This document shows positions 1-12,037 of a stretch of DNA of 64,000 bases, piece by piece (the stretch's first letter is position 1; each line of letters begins with the position of its first letter). The notes under the pieces are model-generated. The model did no database searches, had not been told where the DNA came from, and saw only the letters and a list, made by a program, of their open reading frames with translations. A program made the position numbers and the translations under genes. Origin of the DNA: Poa pratensis (lineage: Eukaryota; Streptophyta; Magnoliopsida; Poales; Poaceae); contig CAMZMU010000080.1 of NCBI GenBank assembly GCA_947311845.1, positions 22,563,432 to 22,627,431 on the forward strand, given 5' to 3'.

Positions 1-833
1 TTTTCGGATGTGGTCGTGAAAAAGAGACTAGGAGAAACTTGGGAGTAGCTAACAAAGCAGAAAGTGCCAGGCAAAGTTTATAGAGCAGGAGGTGCAGTGC
101 TTGAGGAATTACTTTGCAACGATGGCGATGTAAAGGAGATGATCTTGACTGCATCTTGGTACATTTGGTGGATGCGATTATGCAAAGATAGATTGTACAT
201 GTGGAGAAGGTTCCTCCCGGTTCACATGCAGCAATGTATATTGAAATTACCACTTCAAATAATATTAGAGCCATGAGAAAAACTTCACTCGAGAATAAGA
301 ATTCGTGGGCTAAACCAATGGAAGGTTATGTGATGAAAAATGGGGATGTGAGCTTTGAACCGGAGAGGCTTTCTGGTGGAACAAGGGCCGTAATTAGAGA
401 TGCAGTTGGAAGCTTTGTGGCTGCATACTATGAACTCATCCAATATGGTATTGATGCTAACACTTTGAAAACTCGAGCAATTAGCAGAGGTACAACATTG
501 GCAAATGAGGTAGGTTGTACCTAGGTCATTATTCAATCTGATTATTTGCAGGCTATTGAACACCTTAATATGGGAACTCTTTCCATCGACACGAATGGAT
601 ACTTTGTGCGATGACATCTACATTCTAGCATCTACTTTCTCTCGATGTGATTTTATTTTTTGTAATAGGTAAGCAAACTGTGTTGCTGATTGATTATCAA
701 GAGAGACGGATTTGCACCCGTGTGTTTGGCTTGATGATCAGCCGAGCTTTTTATTGTTTTGTCGTTAATTGGCGATGTAACTATTAATCGATTAATAAAG
801 CTCGCAGCAGAGTCATGTTGTTTCCCTAAAAAA
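1..833 (+). mobile_element. LINE (non-LTR retrotransposon) 3' end relic
   Basis: This is the 3' end of a decayed LINE. Around 64-190 the reading resembles the linker of plant LINE ORF2 (…TASWYIWWMRLCKD). Around 300-610 there is an RNase H-like (RVT_3 type) segment: a WAKPMEGYV start, then GTRAVIRDAVGSFVAAY, then, after an in-frame stop at about 522, IIQSDYLQAIEHLNMG. The segment changes frame between about 190 and 250 and carries the stop, so it cannot be functional. A 3' non-coding part follows, with an AATAAA-like signal near 794 and a short A tract at 826-833 that I take as the tail. The 5' part lies outside the window. Domain identity is from family knowledge; the tail position is inferred. 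Confidence 0.6.
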
Positions 834-3094
834 ATGTTGCAGCTACCAAAGTTTTGAAAGGAAAAGTGACCAGCTACTAAGACATGCTCCTCTCTTCGTA
901 GCCCCGTAAATTGTCCTAAATTATCTCATCCACCAAGTACAACCACATTCACTTGTTTCCAAGTACTTTTTGGCCTATATATGGCTCGAGTGGCTCCTCT
1001 CTTCCTACAACAGTCCAAGTCCAACTATGTTTGGCTCTTCTCAAAACTCTTACAATATTGGTATAGGGTATAGTTGTATTGAAATATTTATATAGTTACA
1101 CGTGGTATCATCCTAAACTAGTCGTTTTCCCACTTAGGTCTGGTTGGGCTGGATCATATATTTGGAATGAGCGGCATTGGGAAAATATGTTGAACGGTGT
1201 CAGAAATTCATGCAAGGTGTATGCAACCACATAGATAGTCGATCTATTTAGTCTTTTCCATATACTGCACAAGTTTGAGTTTGGTTAGCAGTTCATCGTT
1301 TGAGGCTTCGGATAGGTGCTCCATATGGTCATTAGCTGGTCCGACGGCTCACCTCATGCTACATTAACCTTCTGAAGATCAGGTTTGGTCCAATCTCGGC
1401 GCCTCTAATTTTGAGATGTGGGATTGAACTCCTTATCTGTTCGACGATGGTGATCTACACGTTGTACTAGTGTGTCTGGTGTGTTAGTTTGTCTAAAACA
1501 ATAAGCAAATTGTCGTGTCTGATACGCTCACGCTCAGTGGCACATTTGGAAAGAGAGAAGCAAGAGATGTTTTTGAAGTGGAGCTGGCTGCCGCTGCAAT
1601 TGTGGCGTTAGCGAGATATGATCTCAGCCTCGTGGCTGAAGTAAGAATGCATTTTGATTTCTCGTGTTTTTCCCTTTCTTGCAAGTTACTGTACCAGTTG
1701 GCGTCAGTAGATTGTACAGTTTTCCTCTTCTAAAATTAAAAAGCGAGCTCTAGTCATTCGCGGTCAAATGGCTCGGGGGTAAACAAAGAAGGGCTAAGGG
1801 GGTCGATATGCTACTGAAATGGTCTGAGTTGCTTCTAGCACTTCCAAAGCATGTGACGAAAATAATCAAATAATGCTAAAAAATATTAGTCTAAATAGCA
1901 GTTGTTTCTTTTATCTGTGTAGTTGCACCTTAATAGTGGGACACAAAAGTTTAATTCTTTTTGTGAAATTTTAGCCACTTTTTTGCTAAATATTTTCTTT
2001 AGCGCCCCTTTCTTATTTCTGTATTTATTGTAATTTCAGCAACTTCCACGAAGTTTTGGTTACTTTATTATCGCATATGTTTGTTTACTTTTGTGTTTGC
2101 TAGAGTAGCTAATTTGTATTTTTATTTATTTTTATGTTTTATTGATTTGTAATTGCTGCAAAGTGCTTATTTATTTTGTGTAACCCTTTTTTTGTCTGGC
2201 TGCTCTTTTCATTTGTGTAAAGCACCTTAATAGTTGGGTGACAGGCTCCTCCTGGTGGACGCGGATGTTGTTCCCTTCCTTCTCGCGTTTGCGACGACCT
2301 TGTCGGCTAGTTGTCTAATGTGTCTTTTGGGCCGCCTACATCATCTACTGTGCCTTCCACGCCCATTGCTCCTCCTTCGTTCTCTCCATGATGTCTTCTG
2401 GTGGCTTAGGACAAGACTGGTGGACGCGCGGGAGGGGTGGTTTAGGCTGTGTGGAAAGAGAGCCGCGATTTGCGGTGGCATAGCTGCGGGAGGGGAGAAA
2501 TTGTTAAGGTTTCTCACTTCAACCCCATCTCACTTCAACCTTCAATGTGGAAGGGGAGAGGAGAATTGGGTGACCAAACCCCATCTCACTTCAACCTTCA
2601 ATGTGGAAGGGGAGGGGAGAATTGGATGCCCAAACATTGTTTATCTCACTGCCATGGTCGCTAGCATGTGGTGCCCACATGTCAGAGTCCTGCGTGGGGA
2701 GTGTGTCCGGACTTGTCTGGCTCCCCCCAAGCCGGCCACGAAACTTGGAGACGGACAAGGGGATCCTGACCTTTTTCAGGCAGTCCGGACATTTTCCTGT
2801 CAGGACCCATTAGGCCGGTGGGGAGGCCTATCGGGACGCCGGTTGAGATGCTCTAACTTATGTAAAGATCGATGTTTACAGGATAAATTCATGTAGATTT
2901 GCTTCGATATTTCTTTAGAAAATCGCCTTTTAAATTGTTCGAAGTCATGATATGCACGAGAAAGTAAATTTTCGGATATATTGACACATGAAATAAAAAA
3001 ATTGGTACAATGGCGATTGCAGTATACGAGGCGTTTGTGTTGTGACAGACAGCATGAGCAGTGGCAGCCGGGACACTCATCGCTCGGTCCACAC
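834..3094. other. Intergenic, no gene recognised
   Basis: I see no supported gene here. Open frames at about 1515-1733 and 2234-2896 have no recognisable domain and lack gene context. The stretch 1740-2230 is AT-rich. The only clear structure is a two-copy tandem repeat at 2523-2634, listed separately. Confidence 0.5.
2523..2634. repeat. Two-copy 56-bp tandem repeat
   Basis: Two adjacent copies of a unit that begins CCCCATCTCACTTCAACC start at 2523 and 2579. They differ at only a few positions, and a partial third copy (TCTCACTTCAACC) precedes them at about 2512. No coding role is apparent. Confidence 0.8.
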
Positions 3095-5105
3095 TCAATT
3101 TGGCAACGATTAACCATTACTCGATCCTCGGTGGTTAATTCACCTATTAGGGGATGGTTATGGAGGAGATCTGATCCCCGTGGGGCTCTTATCAGTGTAA
3201 AAACAATCCCCAACGGTTAAAGCGGGGTCGGGTCTAGAACACCACTATCCATACCCGTTCTACCTGGTACCTGCTAGATCATATGACATGTGGGGCCAGG
3301 ATACTAGAGAGTGTGAGAGACAAGTATATATACAGCAGAAAACCCTAATCCCTTCCTCTCGCACTCCCCACTCCCAGTCCCAGCCGCCGCACCCGCACCG
3401 CATCTCGCTCGCCTCGCACGCATCTCGCATTCTCCCCCGACCCAGCACCTCCCCCGCACGGCCGCCTCGCCCGCACCGCCGCACGCCGTCCCTCTCTTCT
3501 CTCCAGTCTCCACCATCCTCTCCTAGTTCCTTCGCACACCGGCGCATGCCCTCCAGCGAGCTCGTCCTCTTCGATTCGTCTGCTGCTCCGGTGGAGAGAG
3601 GCGGACTCGACCACGTCGTGGTGTCAGCTGCCACGGAGCACGCGCTTTATCCGGATTAGGAATAGATACAAAGGTAAATGCATAGAATACATGTTCTGGT
3701 CATATTTCTTGTTATCCTTTAATTCTGAAATGGTGTCATTGTTGTTTGCTTATAGATGATGACGATGGAGCCGAAGCTAGCTTCTGGAGTGTTCTTGAAG
3801 ACGTTGAAGAGGGGATGGAGGTTACCTTCTATCTGTTTGTTATGGTTGGATGTTTGTTATCTTGTATAGAATTATTTGTAATATAGTCTTTTAATCTTTT
3901 GCAGAACCTGAAGCTGTAATGTTGAGTGGCAGCCAGCCTGCACTTCGGCACTTCTACAAGTCTACAATGATGAAACCTGGAGTTTGGAGTCCCAAAGTCC
4001 AAAATTTATCATTTTTCGAATTCTGAATGTTATGGCCTGTGTGCCTTTGTTAAACATTTGAACCAAGTATTTCTGGCATGTGTGCCTTCGGATTTGTATG
4101 TGTGTTGAACACTTTTATTTGTGCCCGTGTGCCTTTGTGCTTTAAACTTTGATATATTATGCTGCTGTGATATATTTTGTGAACTATCATTTATTTAGCT
4201 AGTGCCGTGGGGATTATCTATTTGTGGCTGTGTGCCTTTGTGAACTCTTTATATTATTGTAGCTGTCATATATTGTGATTGTGCTCATATTTGCGTTATT
4301 TCTTTGCTAGTACAGGGGAGTTGTTGCTCTTTTTTATACTCAATTTGCTGAGTTAGTGGAGGTGGTTAACCGATGGTTATTTGCTACCCGCTGGGTAGTG
4401 GTTATGGTATGAAACATGTCCCCGTGACAGTTATTGGGGATGGGGACAGAAAGAAATTTGTTTCGTGGGGATGGTTATGGTCAGTGGCGGACCCCCGACG
4501 CGGAGCAGGGTACCCTGTAGTCTTGTACCGGCCGAGCAGAGCAGCGCCATTGATGGATTTTGTGTTTCCTGTCGAACTGTCGAAGGGGCAAGTGATAGAG
4601 GAGGAAGAAAGCAAGCTGGGCTGGGCTACTGGGCTTAAGTTAGTTGTTAATAGGCCTGTTTATATTTATCGTTAGGCAGTAGCACACCACGCAGACGCAC
4701 GCACGCACGCACACACGGTCGATCGACACGATTCCGTCTAAAAAATCCCACGTAGTCCCAGCTACCCAAGCGGGCACACGACTGCAGCAGCAACCTGCAA
4801 GTACTCTTTCCTCTTTTGGCGATTTTAGTGTTGTACAGTAGCAAAAGTAAGTGGAACACTCAGTTTTTTATACTGTTTTGGAAATTTCTCATGCTTTTTC
4901 ATGTATTTCTAAGCCTTTTCCATGTATTTTTCGTGTTGCTGGTGGCGGTATTTTGTCCAAAACCACTTATTTTGGTTAATAGACTTGCATCTGTGCTTCA
5001 AAAAATTCTCCTACAATGTTCGCCCCGGCAAACTAAAATTTCTGGGTCCGCCACTGGTTATGGTATAGCATTAACCGGTGGTTAGTGTCCCCGTTGCCAC
5101 ATGTA
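3095..5105. mobile_element. hAT-like DNA transposon (outer element)
   Basis: An 8-bp direct repeat GTCCACAC lies at 3087-3094 and again at 5106-5113, the target duplication length of the hAT superfamily. The sequence just inside starts TCAATTTGGCAACG and ends CGTTGCCACATGTA, an imperfect terminal inverted repeat sharing TGGCAACG. The interior has a GC-rich stretch (about 3340-3620) that looks like a 5' leader with a short open frame (MPSSELVLFDSS… to the stop at 3657), then AT-rich sequence with an acidic coding-like patch near 3757-3822. I find no transposase catalytic region, so it is probably a deleted, non-autonomous copy. A second hAT (4482-5056) sits inside it. Superfamily assignment rests on the target duplication and the termini. 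Confidence 0.6.
4482..5056. mobile_element. Non-autonomous hAT element nested in the outer hAT
   Basis: Perfect 13-bp terminal inverted repeats (CAGTGGCGGACCC at the left, its complement at the right) bound a 575-bp segment. The 8-bp target duplication GTTATGGT is present at 4474-4481 and 5057-5064. No transposase-like frame is seen inside. The same terminal motif (CARTGGCRGAGC) bounds the 105-bp element at 36,981, so both probably belong to one family mobilised in trans. Confidence 0.85.
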
Positions 5106-5298
5106 GTCCACACCATAGTACCAGACCAACAGGACTGATTTACAGTAACAACGTAAAGTGCCCATTGGTCATTGCCACGATACAGTGGCAAGCGGCAAGT
5201 TCTTGCTCATGGTACCGCAGCAGAGATAAGCCACGTTTTCATCCTTTGATAGCGATGTTCAGTGTTCTCAAGGGAGTGGAGATTTTTTGGTTCCGGAG

Positions 5299-5656
5299 CT
5301 TCAGTGCTTCCTCCAATTAAAAAAAATTCAAAAATCATATTTATGAGTTTTGAAAAATTCTAAAAAAAATCCGGTATAGCCAATAGTATATCCCATGAAC
5401 GTGCAAAATATCAAATTCAAATACCTTTTATTGTGAACTACAGAAAAATGGCAAAGTGTGGATCTAAATATGCATATTTTGAAATCTCTAAGTTTTATCA
5501 GATTTTGTTATTTTTGTGTAGCCCATAATATGAAGTATTTCAAATTGAATTTTCATGTTTATGAGATACACCCTTTACTACACCCGATTTTTTTTCAGAA
5601 TTTTTAAACCCACAAATCTAATTTTCGAATTTTTTTAAGTGGAGGGAGCACTGGAG
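5299..5656. mobile_element. MITE-like element with long imperfect inverted repeats
   Basis: The first roughly 80 bases (CTTCAGTGCTTCCTCC followed by A-rich sequence) match the reverse complement of the last roughly 80 (ending GGAGGGAGCACTGGAG) with scattered mismatches. The interior is AT-rich and non-coding. I could not identify a convincing target duplication, so the superfamily is left open. It lies about 200 bp beyond the 3' end of the FRS gene. Confidence 0.6.
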
Positions 5657-5853
5657 GTCGGCAGCACAAAACACTTTCCGTGTTCAAGGCCACTATCAGG
5701 AGTGTGCACAACAGGTTTGAAGCCAAACCGTGAAAGCAGGCGAATAGGGTGGTAGTTCATTTTCCTTCGATAGCGCCCACCGCCCCGCTTGAGTTGGTAC
5801 AAAAATTTAAACTACAGGTTTCACAGGTAATGAACACCCCATAGCCACTGCTG

Positions 5854-7854
5854 CTATCTGTTGCCAACTTGCTGGGGACCAGCATTGGTCAGTTTATCTA
5901 TTTCCCTGAAGGCTTTGCGCAGTACTTCCTTTGCGATTTTGAAGGAGCCTGCTGATACAGTCCCCTTCTCTGCACACTTCATCGCGTCGCGAACTAGATC
6001 ACTGAACCTCGAAGTCACAGATTTTGCGTGGCGGTTTTCATCTTCGAGATTGCGTCCAACAAACACTGGCCCTGTCTTTGCCTTTTTCGTCCATCGCTTC
6101 GTGATGCATGGCTCCGGAATCATGTCGATGTCGGCCAAGATGAACACTCCCAGCACATGTCTGCACAATATCGCCGAGAGAGCAAACCTGCAGCAGTCAC
6201 ACCAAGCCTTCTTCTCGGCAATATTGTAGACAACAGTGTGCCTGGTGGGAGGATTGCCATCTCTTTCGACATAGTACTTGGCTTCATAAGGGCTGTCCTG
6301 AACCTTAACAGCGTAGTGATGCAGCGACTCAATCAACTCCATTTGGAACAGTTCAAATGCAGCCCTCGTGTAGATGCTCTCAGCTTGTTTTTCCAAGATT
6401 GAATTGGTTTTCAGGAGTTGTCCAGGAGGAAACGAAGCAAGATCTTTCTGGGCTTCGTTCATATACAATCTGTCTACGTGCTCATCAAATCTAGTGATAA
6501 AAGACAGGAGGGAGGCCCTTGTAGTGAAATTATTCCTATAAAACCTACTGACTGTTTCTGCTTTATTGGTCAGTGACAACTCTGCAAAGAAGGAGCTTGT
6601 TAGGTATGCAGGAACCCACTTATGTCTTGCTTCAAATAGTGATCGCAACCAAATGTTCTCCCTCAGGTCATACCTGTCGAGAATAGAACCCCAGAGCACG
6701 TCAAAAACAGGCATGGTATCACACTCGTTGACACATTTCTTTAACTCGATATGGAGCCCAGGAAACCTCATGTAGACGTCAGACAATTTCTTCTTGCATC
6801 TAGAAAGAAGCCGCCATCTACAAAGACGATGGAAACACCGAGGAAATACTTTGGCAACTGCATCTGTCATTGTTTTGCCGTCATCTGTTGTAAATGAAAA
6901 CGGCAATCGCTTATCCATTGCTGTCAGCCATGTCTCAAATATCCAAGCATATGAAGATTCCGTCTTATCCAAGACCAGCGCACAACCCAAAATAACAGTA
7001 TCACCATGGTGATTCACGCCAGTGAAAGCTGCAAAAGGCAACATATTCTCGTTTTGACTATAAGTAGTGTCGAAGTAAACAGCATCTCCGAAGTATTTGT
7101 ATGCCATTTTAGATCTTGCATCAACCCAGACTGCACTCCTCAAACAGTTTCTACTGTCAACCTGTATGTTGTAGAAAAACCCAGAGTTCTCCGACTGCTT
7201 TCTCATTAAGTAGGTGAAGAGAGCACATGCATCAGTGTCACCAAACACATTCCTCCGCACCTCCTGCAATTGATCCGCATGCTCCTTCCCACAGAGGCGA
7301 CGGAGCTGGACCTCCCGCACCTTCTCTGGGCTAACAATAACATGAGTGTGCTCCAGCGCCAACTTTGTGACGACCCACTTTTCTAGCCTCCTCCACAGCA
7401 CCTCCATCATCGCTGGGCAGCCGTCCCGTATAGAGAAGCGCTTCCTCTTTTTCTTGTCGCTAGATTCAACATCCTTCTTCTTGTGATGCCCCTCTTTCAT
7501 GCACACAAAACGCTTCATGACGAGTACATCAACACCTTTCCGTCGCTCGGTGCGGGATCGGGCAACACGAATGCCGAACCCACGGCGAAGCGCATACGCA
7601 CTGTAGAATGCACGCGCAGCTGCATCAGACTCAAATTCCATGCCCAAGAATGGTTCACCATTTTTGCACAGCTCATCAGCTGCCTTAAGCAGCTCAGTTC
7701 CAGGAGTCAACATGGATCCCTCAGAAGGATCAATGTAATGAGTCTGAGAAGCCGTCGCGGCAGTTCCTTGATCAACATCAGTGGTGCCTGCATCACCCTC
7801 AACATCGATGAAATCTTCAACGAGTTCATCGTCTTCACTTGATGAGAACTCCAT
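5854..7854 (-). CDS. FAR1-related sequence (FRS/FHY3-FAR1 family) protein
   Basis: An intact single-exon 666-residue coding region. FRS proteins are domesticated MULE transposases that act in the nucleus as transcription factors, the founders FHY3 and FAR1 in phytochrome A signalling. Domain order fits: acidic N-terminus (1-25); FAR1 DNA-binding zinc-cluster region at about 68-175 with FYSAYALRRGFGIRVARS and the C/H residues of FVCMKEGHH and ALEHTH; MULE transposase-like core at about 255-350 (YFDTTY, ending FHRLCRWRLL); SWIM zinc finger at about 551-572 with C-D-C, then C-R-H. The length is normal for short family members. The ATG at 7854 is the first in frame and precedes the acidic start. 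A 5' leader intron is likely. It shows no frame break, unlike the other conserved genes here. The target genes cannot be told. Confidence 0.9.
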   Translation of the reverse strand: MEFSSSEDDELVEDFIDVEGDAGTTDVDQGTAATASQTHYIDPSEGSMLTPGTELLKAADELCKNGEPFLGMEFESDAAARAFYSAYALRRGFGIRVARSRTERRKGVDVLVMKRFVCMKEGHHKKKDVESSDKKKRKRFSIRDGCPAMMEVLWRRLEKWVVTKLALEHTHVIVSPEKVREVQLRRLCGKEHADQLQEVRRNVFGDTDACALFTYLMRKQSENSGFFYNIQVDSRNCLRSAVWVDARSKMAYKYFGDAVYFDTTYSQNENMLPFAAFTGVNHHGDTVILGCALVLDKTESSYAWIFETWLTAMDKRLPFSFTTDDGKTMTDAVAKVFPRCFHRLCRWRLLSRCKKKLSDVYMRFPGLHIELKKCVNECDTMPVFDVLWGSILDRYDLRENIWLRSLFEARHKWVPAYLTSSFFAELSLTNKAETVSRFYRNNFTTRASLLSFITRFDEHVDRLYMNEAQKDLASFPPGQLLKTNSILEKQAESIYTRAAFELFQMELIESLHHYAVKVQDSPYEAKYYVERDGNPPTRHTVVYNIAEKKAWCDCCRFALSAILCRHVLGVFILADIDMIPEPCITKRWTKKAKTGPVFVGRNLEDENRHAKSVTSRFSDLVRDAMKCAEKGTVSAGSFKIAKEVLRKAFREIDKLTNAGPQQVGNR

Positions 7855-8690
7855 CCAAGAGTACGAAGTCTCAATTTACAAAGAAATCCCAGACCTCCTC
7901 TGCGCGACGAATTGCTGAAACAATCGAATACGAAAGAGAATTAAGCAAAAAAAAAAAGGATGAAATTGACATCTCAAGCCCTACAGTCTCAGAACAACGC
8001 ACGCTGCACAAATCATTGGACAAAATAACAGAAAAATGTCATGAGTGAGGCACAAAATCGACACCTGAATTTCCCTACAGTAACATGAATCTTCAGCTAA
8101 ACAGAACGATGCTCAACCTAATTCCACCCATTATTACCCCACTGAAAAACTTACCCTCACCCGCTGCTGGACGAAGTTAAAATTTATTCCACTCACTATC
8201 CATATCACAAACTTGGACTAACCTTCTGCTAGATCCAGCATCCAGCTGCCAAATCCTCCACTATTAATCAGGATAGCAGGCCCCGAAATGGCGAAATTTA
8301 CAACCAGAAATGGAATGGTGCCTACTGGGATCGATCTATCTGGTTGGGTTCGATTGGCGACAACAACGAATCGAGATGACGTCCAGAGCAAACAAAGGGC
8401 AACCCGAGGTGCTAGCTAGCGATTTACTCACCAACAGAAGGAAGCGCGTCTTGGACGGAACCGCACCCCGCGCCGGTCCAGCAGCAGAGAGGACGGAGAG
8501 GAGGAGAACGCCTTCGGGGTGGGGGTGGGGATACAGAAGGGAGGCAGGCGTGGTCCGGTGGGAGGAGGGCTAGAGGCGGGTTCGGGATGCAGCCGAAGGG
8601 GTTTCGGCGGCGACGGCGCTGGCGGAGAGTAGAGGTTGGGGGCGGGACGGCTGAAGCCTGAAGGGAAGGCAACAGCGAGCACGCGAGTTT
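7855..8690 (-). promoter_or_regulatory. Probable 5' leader with intron and promoter of the FRS gene
   Basis: Read on the minus strand, a donor-like GTGAGTAAAT occurs at about 8429 down to 8420, after a GC-rich stretch (about 8690-8430). An acceptor-like TTTCAG lies at 7920-7915, about 60 bases before the start codon. This fits a non-coding first exon and a roughly 0.5-kb leader intron, common in FRS genes. No TATA box stands out. Inference from splice consensus only. Confidence 0.45.
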
Positions 8691-9358
8691 TCCGTGTTAA
8701 CCTGTGGAGTGTCGACAGGAGTGACCGAGTTTTCGCCGGTGTTTTGGCTGGACAAACGTCGCGTGGACAGTTTCCAAACATGTTTTCCTGGCTTCTTGCA
8801 ACTGCAATCCAGCCGGAATCGTCGAACACGATTGAAAGCACTGATCGAAAGAAGAATCTCTTGGGATGCCGTTTGGAGCACAGGAATTGTACCGTCTATG
8901 ATGAAAGATGTATACAAATTCGGGCATTACAAACGGGCGATAAAGGTTTCTGAACGTTCTGACACAATTTATATATAGATAGAATGCTGCTCTCTGAGTC
9001 GGTAAACTACCGCCATGTTTGAGTTTCAAGCTTTTCTATCTTGACAAATCAGGCAAATATAGTATCACGATCTTCCACAAGAAAATGGAGAGCTAGAGAT
9101 CTGAGCGTTTTTATTTAATTCTAGTACACTGAATGCTAGAGAACACAAAAGGAGTACAGATCCACACTGTTGATTCCAAATCACATGAGCAGAATTTCTG
9201 CTAGCAATTGCTCCAGAAACCAAGCATGGTGACTAGAAACAGTAGTTTTAGGAGCTGGAACTAAGGACCAGGCTTCTCCAACTGCAAGCACTATGGCAGC
9301 TGAAGCCATGCAGAACCACATCAGAAACAAAAAGGTAAAAAGCCAAGCCGACGTTGTC

Positions 9359-11346
9359 TCATTTCTTAAGTGCGTTCATTCTGTCCCTCAGGTAATACAG
9401 CTTTGCCCTCCTGACTTTCTTCCTGTCCAAGATCTTGATTTCTTTGATGTTTGGCGAGTACCTGCAAATAACAAGAGAATTGGCATAAGGAAAATAGTCC
9501 ACATGGAACAAGTATTATGTGGTGATATCTTTAATTTCTTTACTTCTTCAACAACTCGAGCCAAAATTTTATGTGTAGGATTGAAGAAATTAACTGCATA
9601 ACAAAAGTAAGCAGAACCTTAAAACAAAAGGAGAGCCCGCATGAAATATCCTACTTATGCCATTCTCCAATGTATTCATTTCCACAGCAGACGCAGGGGA
9701 CAAAGAATATGTAGTGTGTACTCATGAAAGCTAGTTAATCATAGCAGGACATACGATTTATGAAACTACAAGCTCCATTTGTAATGCAATGCTAACAAAA
9801 CACAAACAATTGATTTTGTACATATGGTTAACAAGATACTGTGTGCTTTGTATTAAATATTAGAAGTATGTTTCACGGTTCACTCAATGTTCATTAACCA
9901 GATACTTAGCATCTTATGGTTTAGACAATAGTATTCATTGTCATGGATTTACAACTAACACAAGGACCAGAATAAAGCTGGTGTCACAATTTTCATTGGA
10001 AGATGAGATACTGCAAGGTATACCAAGGCAGAGAATCCCGAGTAGCCCAGAGACAAACATAACAAAGTAAAAAACATCTTTTTTCAGTTAAGCCAACTAC
10101 ACTTCTAATACAGCAGCTGTGCATCCATAAGTTCATCTGTGTTTGATTAGATAGGCAACAACATAATAAATAGGAATTCAGTGAGACTTGCAGATTTATG
10201 AGCGGTCTCCGTCATTATATTGTGTGATTAGGACGACGCACTCGCGTGGCAGTGTGCATGTGTAGTGATGTGTGTGTTGTAACAGCAAAAAAAAAAGGTT
10301 TATGCACAACCAACAAAATGGCATGTTCTATCATGCTAAAGAATAGGGAGGACTTAAAGTACTGTGAATTGTTGCCTGATGTGAATGGGCACGTGGTTAT
10401 TCTCGCAGAAACACAGTAGTTCAGAACTAAGCCATTCTGACGTTCACGTGTAAGATCAGTAACAAAGCAGTGGCAACCTGAAAATGGAAGAGAAAGGCGA
10501 ACAGTTGGTGTCACTTACAGTGGAAAGACAGACTCAACTCCCACGCCAGCTACTAATCTACGCAATCTGAAAGTTGTAGCGATCCCAGCATTGCGCCTCG
10601 CTATGACGATGCCTTTCAATGTAGACTCACGCCTCTTGTTCTCAGGAACTTGCTGTTTATTTATAGAATCAGAACGACAGATATGCAAATGAACAGTGCT
10701 AAGGCGAGAGTGCCTTTACTTGGTACTTACCAGTCTCATTTGAACAATACATCCAGGCTGCACATCAGGAATCTCCCTCTCCGTGCGGACTTTGTCGACT
10801 TGCTCTTTGTTTAAGATCTGAAAATTTCAAGTAATGAACATGTTAAGCTGTTTAAGTGACCACTGCAATATTACTGGATATTATACGACTCCTGAAAATA
10901 ACTCTTGGCTCACATTCATAATGTGCCTGGCCGTCTTGTCAGGCCTCTTGAACTTAATGCGAGGGGGTGCTCAACCATGGGAGAGCTGGTATCTTCATCC
11001 TCAACAGAAACCTCGGCAGCCCCCGCTGTCGAGAACCCCCTCACAGCCAAAGCCTTGGTGCAGAAACCATAAGCCTGAACACCTTCGTGTGGAATGTTTG
11101 GACTCTGCGCATCAAAATTCAATCCAATAGACACGATCAGCATCAATTAGTAACATAGGACGACAACCCCATAACTTGTATCCCCAATACGAACACTGGC
11201 ACACACACCATGATTTGACGAATCCAGCTGCAAGGCCTCAGGGGTTCTACGAACGACTGCGCAGACCCAGGAGGTGCGCGGTCCAGGAGCTTCAGGGACG
11301 CGCCACGGGTTCCGGCTCGACAGGCGCTCCGCAGCAGAGCCTGCAT
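9359..11346 (-). CDS. Organellar (mitochondrial-type) ribosomal protein L19, bL19 family, six exons including a leader exon
   Basis: bL19 binds 23S-type rRNA in the large subunit of bacterial-type ribosomes. Coding exons (minus): 11346-11209, 11104-10914, 10817-10731, 10652-10519, 9461-9359, all with GT/AG borders; the leader exon lies upstream. The first exon ([15 protein letters not shown]) looks like an organelle presequence rich in R, S and A. The core runs through [48 protein letters not shown] and ends [20 protein letters not shown], characteristic of plant mitochondrial L19-like proteins; predicted length 217. Oddity: exon 11104-10914 is 191 nt although both borders are phase 0, and the conserved [14 protein letters not shown] segment is one frame off after a five-base run at 10963-10967. 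One base is missing; I regard this as probably a sequence error. Mitochondrial rather than plastid targeting is inferred. Confidence 0.88.
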
Positions 11347-11760
11347 CCTGTGGCCAGTCCTCTGCGTACAAAAATGCACAACCTGGGATCAAATGTGGGT
11401 AGGTTCCATTCCTCGCAGGGAATACATGAGCAAATCTAGGTGGTGTGCCGGGTGTGCAGCGGCACGCCCGAGAAGTTTTGAAGGTCAGTGGGATTTATGA
11501 CTAATTGCTGGATCAGAAAAAACCTCACCGGAGACTTGCGGGCGGGGTGGAGACAGCGGGATCTCGGTGTCCCAACGAGGATGAACAGTAACGTCGATGG
11601 CGGCGACGCGTGAGAACCGGGGGTGTGGGATTGAGGCGTCGGCGGTGACGGTGGAGTACGGCAGGCGGCGGAGGTAGGGCACGGCGTTGGAGCCGCCGCG
11701 ATAGGTTAGGACTCGGGAGGAAGAGAGAAGAAACGGAGAGAGAGGTTCTGGTAGGGCTTG
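11347..11760 (-). promoter_or_regulatory. Leader exon, leader intron and proximal promoter of the L19 gene
   Basis: On the minus strand a donor-like CCGGTGAGGT lies near 11534 and an acceptor TACGCAG ends at 11363, sixteen bases before the ATG at 11346. The exon upstream of the donor (to about 11750) is GC-rich and has no in-frame ATG leading into the L19 frame, so it is best read as untranslated. The start is taken at 11346 because it is the first ATG after the acceptor and begins a presequence-like segment. Confidence 0.5.
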
Positions 11761-12037
11761 TTGTGCTACAGTTGATTCTAGGCCGCTAGATCAAAACGGA
11801 GGGACAGGATCAAGTCACTTAGACACTGACTTTACTCAGCAATTCCGATGTAAAATATGGCACTCCATTTTTTAGGGCACCAAATTTTTAATTTTAGGGC
11901 ACCAAACTTTGTGTCTCACACGATTGCATGGTGTAAAATAGGGCATTCATTGAAACTTGATTTGCATGCTTCGAATTTGCGAAATACATAATATAAAACT
12001 AGAACATGTGAATTTAAAACAAAAGTTCAGAGAATGG

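Noticed and set aside
2234..2896. A 220-codon plus-strand open frame
   Set aside because: No recognisable domain; it runs straight through the 56-bp tandem repeat and has repeat-like composition.
5299..5656. Mutator-type assignment of the long-inverted-repeat MITE
   Set aside because: No 9-bp target duplication could be matched at its edges, so no superfamily is assigned.
9359..11346. Calling the L19 gene a pseudogene because of its frame break
   Set aside because: All splice sites, phases and the conserved C-terminus are intact, and the single missing base is in a homopolymer like the other breaks in this window.
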